Source of the DNA: Gluconobacter sphaericus NBRC 12467
Lineage (GTDB): Bacteria > Pseudomonadota > Alphaproteobacteria > Acetobacterales > Acetobacteraceae
Direction of reading: 5' to 3'
Assembly (NCBI RefSeq): GCF_006539125.1
Contig: NZ_BJMK01000018.1
Coordinates: 1 to 43,686, forward strand
Length of the DNA: 43,686 bases
Positions 34,101-43,670 of the stretch are shown one piece after another. Under the pieces are notes generated by a model. That model was not told where the DNA came from. It ran no database searches and saw only the letters and a list, made by a program, of their open reading frames with translations. Numbering within the stretch: position 1 is the stretch's first letter; the number at the start of each line of letters is the position of its first letter. Position numbers and translations under genes: made by a program.

Positions 34101-34994
34101 TTATAGGCGCTTCGGAAATCCAGCGGCGAGGTAATCGATGAACGCACGTACCGCTGATGGCAGCCCACGCCGCGTTGTAAATACGAGATGGACGATTCCT
34201 TCTGCTCCTCTCCATTCCGGAAGGACCTGCACTACCAGACCCTTCTCCAGTGGCTCCCGAACGAAATGATCCGGAAGCCACGCAACACCCAGCCCTGCAA
34301 TCGCCGCATCCCGCACTATGCCCATATCCTGCGAACCAAACCGAGGCATTCGGCGTATTTCGTGAGTCTCGCCGTGGTGATTTATTAAAGGCCAGATGCA
34401 GTCTGTTGCCTCGTCGCTTGTTGTTAAGAGCGATGCACTCTTCAGATCCTGCAGGTTTCTGATGCTTGCAGCTACACGCGGATGTGCGACTAAAACACGT
34501 GTGGAGCGCCCGAGAGTACGCATTGTCAAAGCTGCATCCGAGGTGAGAGCCAGGCGAACCCGTAATGCGAGGTCGATGCGCTCCTCTATCAGATCCACTG
34601 CCCGATCTACCGCCAAAAGTTGCAACCGCACCTTGGGGTAGCGATCCAGAAAGCCTGTCATCAAGTGACCGATCACAGCAACCATGCCAGTCGGACAACT
34701 GAACCGAACGACGCCCGCTGGCTCAGCCTGGGCCGCGCTGATGATTGCCTCTGCAGCTTCTGCCTCATCCAGCATAGTACGGCAGCGCTCATAAAATATC
34801 CGACCGAGGTCCGTGACGCGGAAGCGTCTACTGGACCGCTCGATCAGACGTATACCGAGCCGGCTTTCCAGATCGGTAATGCGGCGGCTGAGTTTTGACT
34901 TCGGCTCATGCAGCACACGCGAAGCAGCCGAAAAGCCGCCATGCGCGACGACTGCTACGAAATACGCATAATCATTGAGATCTCGACGTTTCAT
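34101..34994 (-). CDS. LysR-family transcriptional regulator
   Basis: 297 residues starting MKRRDLNDYAYFVAVVAHGG. The N-terminal winged helix (FSAASRVLHEPKSKLSRRIT, DLESRLGIRLIERSSRRFRVT) is typical, followed by a periplasmic-binding-type effector domain. GAGGAACG precedes the ATG at 34994, and the longer upstream frame would cross the promoter region of the divergent SDR gene, so it is rejected. The divergent arrangement suggests it controls the SDR-hydrolase genes. Confidence 0.93.
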   Translation of the reverse strand: MKRRDLNDYAYFVAVVAHGGFSAASRVLHEPKSKLSRRITDLESRLGIRLIERSSRRFRVTDLGRIFYERCRTMLDEAEAAEAIISAAQAEPAGVVRFSCPTGMVAVIGHLMTGFLDRYPKVRLQLLAVDRAVDLIEERIDLALRVRLALTSDAALTMRTLGRSTRVLVAHPRVAASIRNLQDLKSASLLTTSDEATDCIWPLINHHGETHEIRRMPRFGSQDMGIVRDAAIAGLGVAWLPDHFVREPLEKGLVVQVLPEWRGAEGIVHLVFTTRRGLPSAVRAFIDYLAAGFPKRL

Positions 34995-35107
34995 CGTTCC
35001 TCTTTCTGAACGCTGTGTGTCAGTATTGCCATCTACAGCGATGATCGTTCCAATGGCATCTCTTTCCTGACGGCGCAAACGGAGCGCTGAAAATAAGGAA
35101 CAGAACA

Positions 35108-35860
35108 ATGACTTACGGATTTGATGGCAAGGTCGTGATTGTAACCGGCGGTACAAGTGGCATTGGTCTGGCTACCGCCAAAGCTTTCGCCGATGAAGGC
35201 GCATTCGTTTTCATCACCGGAAGACGACAGGAAGCGCTCGACGCCGCTGTCACTCGCATCGGTGGCAAAGTAACGGGTGTACGCGGTGATATGGGCCGTC
35301 TAGAAGATATCGACCGTCTATATGATACCGTTCAGCAAACACATAGCCAGATCGATGTTGTCTTCGCCAATGCCGGTGGCGGGGAATTTGCACCACTTGG
35401 TGCCATTTCCGAAGAACACTATCAGTCCACTTTCGACAATAACGTCAAAGGCGTGCTCTTTACTGTACAGAAGGCGCTTCCCCTGCTGCGCGACGGGGCC
35501 TCGATCGTGCTGAATGCTTCGAATGTCAGCGCCGCGGGCACCCCGGCTCTCAGCGTGTATTCTGCAACGAAGGCAGCTGTACGCAGCTTTGCGCGAAACT
35601 GGATGCTTGACCTCAAGGACCGACATATTCGCGTCAATGCAGTTAGTCCGGGTGTGACCGATACGGCAGGTTTGAATCAGCTTTTTGGCGGCGGCGAACA
35701 GGCCAAAGAAACCAAAACCTATCTCTCTGGCCTGATCCCCTCAGGTCGCGTGGCCCAGCCGGAAGAAATCGCCCGCTCGGTTCTGTTTCTGGCGTCTGAC
35801 GAGGCTAGTTTCATCAATGGGATCGAACTTTACGTTGACGGTGGTCAGAAACAGATCTGA
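35108..35860 (+). CDS. SDR-family oxidoreductase
   Basis: 250-residue short-chain dehydrogenase/reductase. Cofactor loop TGGTSGIG (13-20), NAG (88-90), catalytic Ser138, Tyr151 and Lys155 (YSATK), and SPGVTDT for nicotinamide binding. The Arg pair after beta-2 (TGRRQEA) suggests NADP(H). Substrate unknown. AAGGAACAGAAC precedes the ATG. It lies 113 bp from the divergent LysR gene and 81 bp before the hydrolase. Confidence 0.93.
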   Translation: MTYGFDGKVVIVTGGTSGIGLATAKAFADEGAFVFITGRRQEALDAAVTRIGGKVTGVRGDMGRLEDIDRLYDTVQQTHSQIDVVFANAGGGEFAPLGAISEEHYQSTFDNNVKGVLFTVQKALPLLRDGASIVLNASNVSAAGTPALSVYSATKAAVRSFARNWMLDLKDRHIRVNAVSPGVTDTAGLNQLFGGGEQAKETKTYLSGLIPSGRVAQPEEIARSVLFLASDEASFINGIELYVDGGQKQI

Positions 35861-35941
35861 ACGCCATCAAAACTGCCTCCCGGACGTGTTCCGGGGTAGC
35901 CCCGAGACAACTGTCACCATCTGAATTTTGGAGAAATAATC

Positions 35942-36778
35942 ATGTCGTTCGTTACCACCAAGGATGATGTCGAGATCTTCTACAAGGACTGGGGACCGAA
36001 AGACGCCCGTCCCATCATGTTCCATCATGGCTGGCCCCTCTCTTCCGACGACTGGGATGCCCAGATGCTCTTCTTTTTACAGAATGGATTCCGCGTTGTG
36101 GCCCATGACCGCCGCGGCCACGGGCGCTCTGAGCAGGTTTCGGCGGGGCATGACATGGACCACTACGCATCAGATGCGTTCGCCGTGGTCGAAAAACTGG
36201 ACCTCCGAAACGTCGTACATATCGGTCATTCCACTGGTGGCGGCGAAGTCGCACGTTATGTGGCCAAACACGGTCAGCCGTCCGGACGCGCCGCCAAAGC
36301 CGTTCTGGTCAGCGCTGTCCCGCCCCTGATGCTGCGCACAGAAGCAAATCCCGAGGGTCTGCCGCTTGAGGTGTTCGATGGTTTCCGCGCTGCCCTCGCA
36401 GCCAACCGGGCACAGTTCTTCCGCGATGTGCCAACCGGTCCGTTCTATGGGTTCAATCGCGAGGGTAACAGCTCGCAAGAGGGCGTCATTCAAAACTGGT
36501 GGCGTCAGGGCATGATGGGGAGCGCCAAAGCGCACTACGAGGGCATTAAGGCATTTTCCGAAACAGACCAGACCGAAGACCTGAAAAGCATCACGATACC
36601 AACACTCGTGCTGCATGGAGAAGACGACCAGATCGTGCCCATCGCTGATTCAGCACTCAAGTCTGTTGAGTTACTCGCCAATAGCACCCTTAAAACCTAT
36701 CCCGGCTTCTCGCACGGAATGCTGACGGTCAATGCGGAGGCACTCAACGTGGATCTCCTTGCGTTTGCTGCAAGCTGA
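35942..36778 (+). CDS. Alpha/beta hydrolase (non-heme chloroperoxidase/esterase type)
   Basis: 278 residues, no signal peptide. Nucleophile elbow GHSTGG with Ser97, acid Asp at about 229 (HGEDDQIVP), His258 (GFSHGM), and oxyanion region HHGWPLSSDDW. The subgroup includes cofactor-free haloperoxidases and arylesterases that can make peracids. TTTGGAGAAATAATC precedes the ATG. It ends 21 bp before the end of the convergent cytochrome b561 gene, with a shared hairpin. Confidence 0.92.
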   Translation: MSFVTTKDDVEIFYKDWGPKDARPIMFHHGWPLSSDDWDAQMLFFLQNGFRVVAHDRRGHGRSEQVSAGHDMDHYASDAFAVVEKLDLRNVVHIGHSTGGGEVARYVAKHGQPSGRAAKAVLVSAVPPLMLRTEANPEGLPLEVFDGFRAALAANRAQFFRDVPTGPFYGFNREGNSSQEGVIQNWWRQGMMGSAKAHYEGIKAFSETDQTEDLKSITIPTLVLHGEDDQIVPIADSALKSVELLANSTLKTYPGFSHGMLTVNAEALNVDLLAFAAS

Positions 36779-36789
36779 CATCCATCAGC

Positions 36790-36813
36790 AGCCACGGCTT
36801 AATCGCCGTGGCT
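36790..36813. terminator. Bidirectional hairpin between hydrolase and cytochrome b561 genes
   Basis: AGCCACGGC-TTAATC-GCCGTGGCT, perfect 9-bp stem. The loop contains the TAA stop of the convergent cytochrome gene, so its last codons lie in the stem. No long T-run follows. Confidence 0.6.
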
Positions 36814-37371
36814 CTCTTGAGAGATCGGATCAAGGCTTTTCCGGAACACCATGCTGCGAAGTACGCCATCGCGCCGGATCAGGCCATGAAACAAAGCGGC
36901 GGCGATATGCGCCAAAACGAGACCAAACAGCAGAAAGGCCAGTAGGGTATGCACTGATCGAAGTTCCGCCCAGAGCATCGGATTGTGAGGAAGGATCGGT
37001 GGTAAAAGCACGGACTGACCCCATAGCGGAATGGGATAACCCCCTGCCGACAACATCCCCCATCCAACAAGCGGCAAAACAATCATCAGCACATAAAGCA
37101 GGATATGCGATGCATGAGCTCCAATTTTCATCACTGGGGGAAAATCCTCCGGTAAGGGAGGTGGAGGCGTGTGCAGCCGGTTTCCCAGACGCAGCATAGC
37201 AAGGACAAGGATTGCGATCCCCACAGAGCGATGCAACGCCACCAGGCGATAGTAACCAGATCCAACGGTCGACGCCATGAACACACCAATGAGGAGCATG
37301 GCCAAGATCATGACGGCCATAACCCAGTGCAGGATGCGAGACGGCAGGGTGAAAGATTCCACGTTTTTCAT
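36799..37371 (-). CDS. Cytochrome b561
   Basis: 190-residue inner-membrane di-heme protein with four membrane helices. Candidate heme ligands are the histidines in SRILHWVMA, LVALHRSVG, HASHILLY and VHTLLAF. Such proteins pass electrons between the quinone pool and a periplasmic partner. The start overlaps the stop of the catalase-like gene (ATGA), so the two are made together; the cytochrome may supply or accept electrons for that membrane-anchored heme protein. Confidence 0.92.
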   Translation of the reverse strand: MKNVESFTLPSRILHWVMAVMILAMLLIGVFMASTVGSGYYRLVALHRSVGIAILVLAMLRLGNRLHTPPPPLPEDFPPVMKIGAHASHILLYVLMIVLPLVGWGMLSAGGYPIPLWGQSVLLPPILPHNPMLWAELRSVHTLLAFLLFGLVLAHIAAALFHGLIRRDGVLRSMVFRKSLDPISQESHGD

Positions 37372-38462
37372 GATTTTTTGTCTCTCGCATTGGCAGACGG
37401 GACCGTCATTTCAGGTGAAACAGCAGGGGCAGTCGGCCGTTCGCCGGAACGCAGATAAAACGAACGCATATAGGCCGCAGATCGGGCCTGTAGGATCGGA
37501 TCGCCTGACGGCATTATGCCCTCGGGCAAGACAAGCGGATCAAAAGTTATGCCGGTACATGGGCCGTTTTCCTCACTCCCGATACCTGTCAGGGTCAAGG
37601 TTCCCGCATTGATCTGTCGATCATCCTGCGGCCATCCCTTGCTCGGGTTGTCAATTGCGTCGCCGCTACCTGCCAGCGTTACCATCAGCCGCCATTGCAG
37701 TGGATGGGTGTGAATGTCTTCGATAACTTTATGAAACAGATAATCATGATCATTCGCATGACCAATCTCAGGCATAACTGGTTGGACCGGCACCATAGCC
37801 CAACGTACGGCTGTCTTCGTTCCGTCTTCCGCGACAAAAAGAAAGCTGTCGAGACTACGATAGGTATCATCGGCGAAACCCGACGAAACAGGTCGTCGAC
37901 CAATCTGTGCCCTCGCAGTTTGTAACCAAGGATGGCTTGTACGGAAAACCTGCATGCGTGCGGGGTCAGGTTTTCCCGTCGTCAAATCCGGGCGCGATGC
38001 AAGCTGGAGGTCGTGGAATTCCTGCGGCGTTCCAACAGGAAAGACAGGAATATCGTTAATTCCCATACGCCATTCCTGACGGTCCGACGGCATCAGACGC
38101 AGGGCCATGCTGCGCACTTTCTCAGGAGCATCGGCCTGATATGGAAGGCCGCCAGCAAGTGCGAACCGCCCAACGACAGGAACCCGCCCTTTCTGCAGGA
38201 CGGTGGCCATCGAAAGGCTGGAGGCGTTCCCATTACCCTCAAACCATCCAGTTATACAGACACCTTTGGCGTGGTTGCGACGAAATCCAGGGTGCATGCC
38301 ACTCCCTTTCTGCAAAGCGTCCAGCATAGCGACCTGTGTCAGGCGGTAAGGCGTCAGCCACCCGCCCGCCCAAAGAAATAACAGCATGAGAAAAAATGGA
38401 AGCGCGATCACACCGAGCCAGCGCAGGATGGAACCAGACAGCGTATGAGTGTTGGTCGTCAT
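37368..38462 (-). CDS. Membrane-anchored catalase-like heme peroxidase (SrpA-type)
   Basis: 364 residues, shorter than classical catalases. One N-terminal membrane anchor (LGVIALPFFLMLLFLWAGGW) places the domain in the periplasm. The catalase fold follows: distal His in HPGFRRNHAKG, and the proximal heme-Tyr region ARSAAYMRSF near the C-terminus. Such catalase-related peroxidases reduce organic or hydrogen peroxides. It is transcribed divergently from the ECF sigma gene, with an ECF-like promoter 33 bp ahead, and coupled to cytochrome b561. Confidence 0.9.
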   Translation of the reverse strand: MTTNTHTLSGSILRWLGVIALPFFLMLLFLWAGGWLTPYRLTQVAMLDALQKGSGMHPGFRRNHAKGVCITGWFEGNGNASSLSMATVLQKGRVPVVGRFALAGGLPYQADAPEKVRSMALRLMPSDRQEWRMGINDIPVFPVGTPQEFHDLQLASRPDLTTGKPDPARMQVFRTSHPWLQTARAQIGRRPVSSGFADDTYRSLDSFLFVAEDGTKTAVRWAMVPVQPVMPEIGHANDHDYLFHKVIEDIHTHPLQWRLMVTLAGSGDAIDNPSKGWPQDDRQINAGTLTLTGIGSEENGPCTGITFDPLVLPEGIMPSGDPILQARSAAYMRSFYLRSGERPTAPAVSPEMTVPSANARDKKS

Positions 38463-38494
38463 TTTTTCGATCCTCTGACCTCGTCTGGTTTAAA

Positions 38495-38520
38495 GACGAT
38501 CGAGCAGGCGGATCTATTCC
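38495..38520 (-). promoter_or_regulatory. ECF-type promoter for the catalase-like/b561 operon
   Basis: On the minus strand GGAAT (38516-38520), 17 bp, CGTC (38495-38498). The same core as the divergent promoter at 38570-38594. It lies 33 bp before the catalase-like start codon. Confidence 0.6.
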
Positions 38521-38569
38521 GTCTGAGTAAAATATTTAGTGAAAATGTACCCGTCTCGTCATTTGGCTC

Positions 38570-38594
38570 GGAATAAACTGGACCCGTGCGCGTT
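38570..38594 (+). promoter_or_regulatory. ECF-type promoter for the sigma/anti-sigma operon
   Basis: GGAAT, 16 bp, CGTT: the usual -35 (GGAA) and -10 (CGT) type of ECF sigma factors. It lies 42 bp upstream of the ECF sigma start, as expected for autoregulation. Confidence 0.6.
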
Positions 38595-38635
38595 CACATT
38601 CAGAAGTATGATAACTACATGAAGCAGAGGCCGGG

Positions 38636-39139
38636 TTGAACGAGACCAACGACATCAGGTTACAACGGGCGATACCGGCCTTGAGACGGTACTCGCGGGT
38701 CCTGACGCGCGATCCCCACCGAGCAGAAGATCTTGTGCAGGACTGTTTGGAGCGTGCCCTTACGCGAATGCATCAGGTGCGCGACCTATCGGATCTGCGG
38801 CCATGGCTGTTCACTATCGCGTATCGTCTCAATATCAGCCACTGGCGTCACCTGAAATCTCTGGTCACTCCACCGGAAACATCTTCTGACTCAATTCAGG
38901 ATGCTACCCAGATCCCACACCTTGAGTGGAAGGAAGTCATCAATGCCTTTGACCGTTTGTCTGATGAGCATCGGCAGGTCCTGCTACTCGTGGGAGTTGA
39001 AGATTTAGAATATGCAACTGTCTCGGACATCCTGAGAGTTCCGATCGGAACCGTAATGTCCCGACTATCCAGAGCCCGAGATGCCTTGCACCGGCTTGTC
39101 GATGAAGGCGAACGACCCAAGCTCAGGAGGATAAAATGA
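38636..39139 (+). CDS. ECF RNA polymerase sigma factor
   Basis: 167 residues with sigma region 2 (DPHRAEDLVQDCLERALTRM, LRPWLFTIAYRLNISHWR) and region 4 (LSDEHRQVLLLVGVEDLEYA, VPIGTVMSRLSRARDALHRL). The start is a TTG at 38636: no ATG or GTG lies between it and the in-frame stop at 38612, and AGAGG precedes it. The stop overlaps the anti-sigma start (ATGA). Gene order (catalase-like, b561, ECF, anti-sigma) recalls the ECF26 group as I remember it. Confidence 0.93.
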   Translation: MNETNDIRLQRAIPALRRYSRVLTRDPHRAEDLVQDCLERALTRMHQVRDLSDLRPWLFTIAYRLNISHWRHLKSLVTPPETSSDSIQDATQIPHLEWKEVINAFDRLSDEHRQVLLLVGVEDLEYATVSDILRVPIGTVMSRLSRARDALHRLVDEGERPKLRRIK

Positions 39140-39900
39140 CACGGTCTGCCCCCCCCGTAACTGAGGATGATCTTCACGCCTGGGTCGATGAGCTGCTTTC
39201 GCCGGAACGACTGCGGACTGTAGAAAGGTGGCTGGATGAAAATCCAGCAGTGCAACAGCGTGTGATGACATGGCGGAAAGAGAGAATCTTGCTACGGGCT
39301 GCACTGAATACTGACTTTGAACAGTATCCTCCTGTACATTTGGATATTACGATACCAAATCAATTACGAATTCGTTATTTCAGCATATCGCAGATGGCTG
39401 CGTCCGTTGTCCTTGCGCTATCTATTGGACTTGGAGGAGGTTGGTTCCTTCGGGAACGCGAAGTCCCTCTTGGACTTGCATCCGTTGAACAGGAAGCAAT
39501 GATCGTACATGTTTCAGGTACGGACAGCATAATCGCAGAGGGAAATGTTGCTCAGCTCACAGCCTGGGGGACGCAAACATCTGGTCGCCTAGTGCGTGCA
39601 CCGGACCTATCCGCCGCAGGTTACCATTTTCTGACAGGACAACTGGTCACGACAGATCATGGGCCAGCTTGTGTATTTTTATACAAGGATAAACACGGTA
39701 CACGCATTTCACTTTTCATTCGTCCCATGCACGGCCGTGACATGACGGCCCCGATGCGCGCGATGAGGGATATACCGGGCTATATTTGGGCGCAGGATGG
39801 CCTGGGTGTTAGCATGATATCGGACGAATCAGTTCTAGGTCTGCACAGTCTTGCAAATCAGGCGCGGGATCTCATGGCACAGCGGCATTCATCTCTATAG
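39136..39900 (+). CDS. Anti-sigma factor (single-pass membrane protein)
   Basis: 254 residues. The N-terminal cytoplasmic part (DDLHAWVDELLSPERLRTVE, RWLDENPAVQQRVMTWRKER) is the typical sigma-binding helical domain. One membrane helix follows (MAASVVLALSIGLGGGWFL, about residues 91-110) and then a 145-residue periplasmic domain that could sense a signal. No HxxxCxxC zinc motif is present. Coupled to the sigma gene by a 4-base overlap. Lower GC than the core genes. Confidence 0.88.
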   Translation: MTRSAPPVTEDDLHAWVDELLSPERLRTVERWLDENPAVQQRVMTWRKERILLRAALNTDFEQYPPVHLDITIPNQLRIRYFSISQMAASVVLALSIGLGGGWFLREREVPLGLASVEQEAMIVHVSGTDSIIAEGNVAQLTAWGTQTSGRLVRAPDLSAAGYHFLTGQLVTTDHGPACVFLYKDKHGTRISLFIRPMHGRDMTAPMRAMRDIPGYIWAQDGLGVSMISDESVLGLHSLANQARDLMAQRHSSL

Positions 39901-39905
39901 GTTTA

Positions 39906-39925
39906 TTGTTTAGTCCCGTATTTTG
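39906..39925 (+). repeat. Left terminal inverted repeat of the decayed IS481 copy
   Basis: Matches the complement of 132-151 at 18 of 20 positions. It lies 38 bp before the transposase start, as expected for the left end of this IS family. Confidence 0.75.
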
Positions 39926-39962
39926 ATAGCGTGATATTTTCACGTGAGTGGAAGAAAGCCTT

Positions 39963-40384
39963 ATGGGGCAGATACGTCATGGCAGTGCAACGACGACGCA
40001 CGCCGTGCAAGAAGCAATACAGCGATCGCAAGCTTCGCTCGTGGCGCTGAGCAAGGAGTTCGGGATCAACCCGAAAACAGTTGCAAAGTGGCAGAAGCGA
40101 CAGAGTGTCGAAGATCAGAATACAGGTCCTAAAGAGCCGCGATCAACGATCCTGTCCGAGACGGACGAAGCGATGACCATGGCATTTCACTGACATACGT
40201 TGCTGCCGCCCTCATTTGACCCGCTCAGCCCTGCATCGCTGCTTTCAGCGCCACGAGATCTCACGATTGCCGGCCAACGAGGGAGACAAACCAAAAACGA
40301 CAACACTTCGAACACACCCCGATTGGGTATTTTCATCTTGATATCGCGGAAGTCCAGACCGCTGAGGACACACTTCTGATTTAA
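39963..40384 (+). pseudogene. Decayed IS481-family transposase, N-terminal part
   Basis: Starts MGQIRHGSATTTHAVQEAIQ with the helix-turn-helix SKEFGINPKTVAKWQKR and GPKEPRSTI of IS481 transposases. The frame ends at a TGA (40191) where relatives have an Arg codon; the same frame goes on with HTLLPP. After a deletion of about a dozen residues a second frame gives HLTRSALHRCFQRHEISRLP, ANEGDKPK, then a third frame gives KRQHFEHTPIGYFHLDIAEV, QTAE. Similarity then stops, so the right part of the element is lost. Confidence 0.9.
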
Positions 40385-40430
40385 GGAGACATTCTGCCCC
40401 CTCCCCTGATTTACCTGTAACAAACCTTAT

Positions 40431-41324
40431 TCAGCTTTTGTAACGCAGAGCATCAAGAACAAGATTGAATGCTGGAGAGGGCTGACGCTTGCTTGGGTAA
40501 TACAGATAATAGCCATCAAATGGCTCACACCACTCTTCAAGAATTTGCATCAAAGTTCCGGAAGAAAGGTGATCTTTGACGTGATCCTCAAGCATGAAAG
40601 CAATACCGTGCCCGGTGAGGGCGGCTTCCACAATCAGATTGATATCATTGAGCACAAGCTGTCCTTGCGTTTTAACCCGGATCTCTTTGCCATCGCGCTC
40701 AAACTCCCAAGCGTATAATCCACCAGAAGTCGGCAAGCGCAGATTGATGCAGTTATGTTGCGCCAGATCGTACGGCGTTTCCGGGATGGTCTTTTCGCTC
40801 AGATATGATGGGGAGGCCACAGCAGCCATCCTAAGGCGTGGGCTGATTGGTACTGCAATCATGTCCTGCTCCAGTCTTTCTCCAAGCCTTATCCCGGCGT
40901 CATATCGCTCAGCCACAATATCGACGAGGCCTCCTTCGATATTGATTTCCACGTTGATGTCAGGATGTTCGGCTGTGACACGATCAATAGCTGGCCAGAG
41001 CAATGTGTACGCCGCGTGAGAGCTTGTCGTGATCCGAACAGTGCCAGCAGGGCGATCCCGCAACTCGGTCAGTGCGGCAAGCTTCTGATCAATATCTTCT
41101 AGGGCAGGACGCAGTGTTTCTATAAGGCGTTCACCAGCCAGTGTAAGTGCGACGCTTCTGGTTGTGCGTGTAAGCAATCGTAGACCCAGTCTGGCTTCGA
41201 GCCGCCGAAGAGAATGGCTGAGCGCAGATTGTGAAATGCCAAGCTTCCCTGCGGCCTTAGTGAAGCTGCCTTCATCAGCAACTGCCATGAACATGGCCAG
41301 ACTTCCAAGCTCTTCACGCAGCAT
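40431..41324 (-). CDS. LysR-family transcriptional regulator
   Basis: 297 residues starting MLREELGSLAMFMAVADEGS. The helix-turn-helix FTKAAGKLGISQSALSHSLR, RLEARLGLRLLTRTTRSVALT is clear, and the rest is the effector-binding domain (PAGTVRITTSSHAAYTLLWP). It is divergent from two aldo/keto reductase genes across 149 bp containing a short perfect palindrome, so it probably controls them. Confidence 0.93.
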   Translation of the reverse strand: MLREELGSLAMFMAVADEGSFTKAAGKLGISQSALSHSLRRLEARLGLRLLTRTTRSVALTLAGERLIETLRPALEDIDQKLAALTELRDRPAGTVRITTSSHAAYTLLWPAIDRVTAEHPDINVEINIEGGLVDIVAERYDAGIRLGERLEQDMIAVPISPRLRMAAVASPSYLSEKTIPETPYDLAQHNCINLRLPTSGGLYAWEFERDGKEIRVKTQGQLVLNDINLIVEAALTGHGIAFMLEDHVKDHLSSGTLMQILEEWCEPFDGYYLYYPSKRQPSPAFNLVLDALRYKS

Positions 41325-41350
41325 TGTACTCAGGCCTTCTGGTGATTTTC

Positions 41351-41365
41351 ATGACTGAAAGTCAT
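41351..41365. promoter_or_regulatory. Candidate LysR operator
   Basis: ATGACT-GAA-AGTCAT, 6-bp perfect arms, 26 bp upstream of the LysR start in the divergent promoter region. A second palindrome AATCGATT lies at 41390-41397. Dyads in this position are usual for LysR binding. Confidence 0.4.
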
Positions 41366-41455
41366 AGACCTAAGTAATTTACCTCGTCTAATCGATTGAT
41401 GAGTCTGGGCTTAAGATTTGTGTGTTCAGAGCCTTGGTCGATGCCCAAGGATTAA

Positions 41456-43342
<1,887 letters not shown>

Positions 43343-43435
43343 GAGGTTTCTTGTCAGAGTTGTCCGCCTACATTCAGATTTCTGCATATCCTATCGGATT
43401 AGAGCGGATATTTTTTCGATCCATGTGAGTTAAAG

Positions 43436-43493
43436 AGAATGTCCGAGTATCGGCAATTTCGCTCATAATCAGACATTCTGCTTCCCCTCCCCC
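43436..43493. repeat. Inverted pair AGAATGTC/GACATTCT next to a C-rich tract
   Basis: Perfect 8-bp arms at 43436-43443 and 43472-43479. The right arm starts a block, AGACATTCTGC followed by C/T-rich bases, that also occurs at 40387-40406 directly where the decayed IS481 copy loses similarity. It may be the end of an unidentified mobile element. The remainder of 43343-43610 shows no gene. Confidence 0.45.
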
Positions 43494-43616
43494 ATAGCAG
43501 GCAAAAATAGAGAAGTTCATGGATGAGAGGCCTGTTCTTCTTCTGAGCAGGCTGTGCAGTGAAGTTTGTTTCTGCTTGCTCTAATTTGACGTGTTGTTAA
43601 ACGGGCCTAGGTTCAA

Positions 43617-43654
43617 GAGCCATTGATTTTATTACAAAAATCTGATTCAGGCTC
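43617..43654. repeat. Quasi-palindrome ahead of the IS5-like gene
   Basis: GAGCC at 43617 and GGCTC at 43650 bracket an AT-rich imperfect dyad just before the transposase start. It is probably part of the left end of the insertion element. Confidence 0.4.
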
Positions 43655-43670
43655 TGTAAGGAGGCTGAAG

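Noticed and set aside
33607-34698. Minus-strand open frame of 363 codons across the AraC-LysR gap
   Set aside because: It overlaps both regulator genes in antisense or another frame and has the Ser/Arg/Cys-rich composition of a shadow frame.
35027-35058. TGCCAT...ATGGCA arms in the LysR-SDR gap as an operator
   Set aside because: Arms of six bases 20 bp apart are too weak to report as a site.
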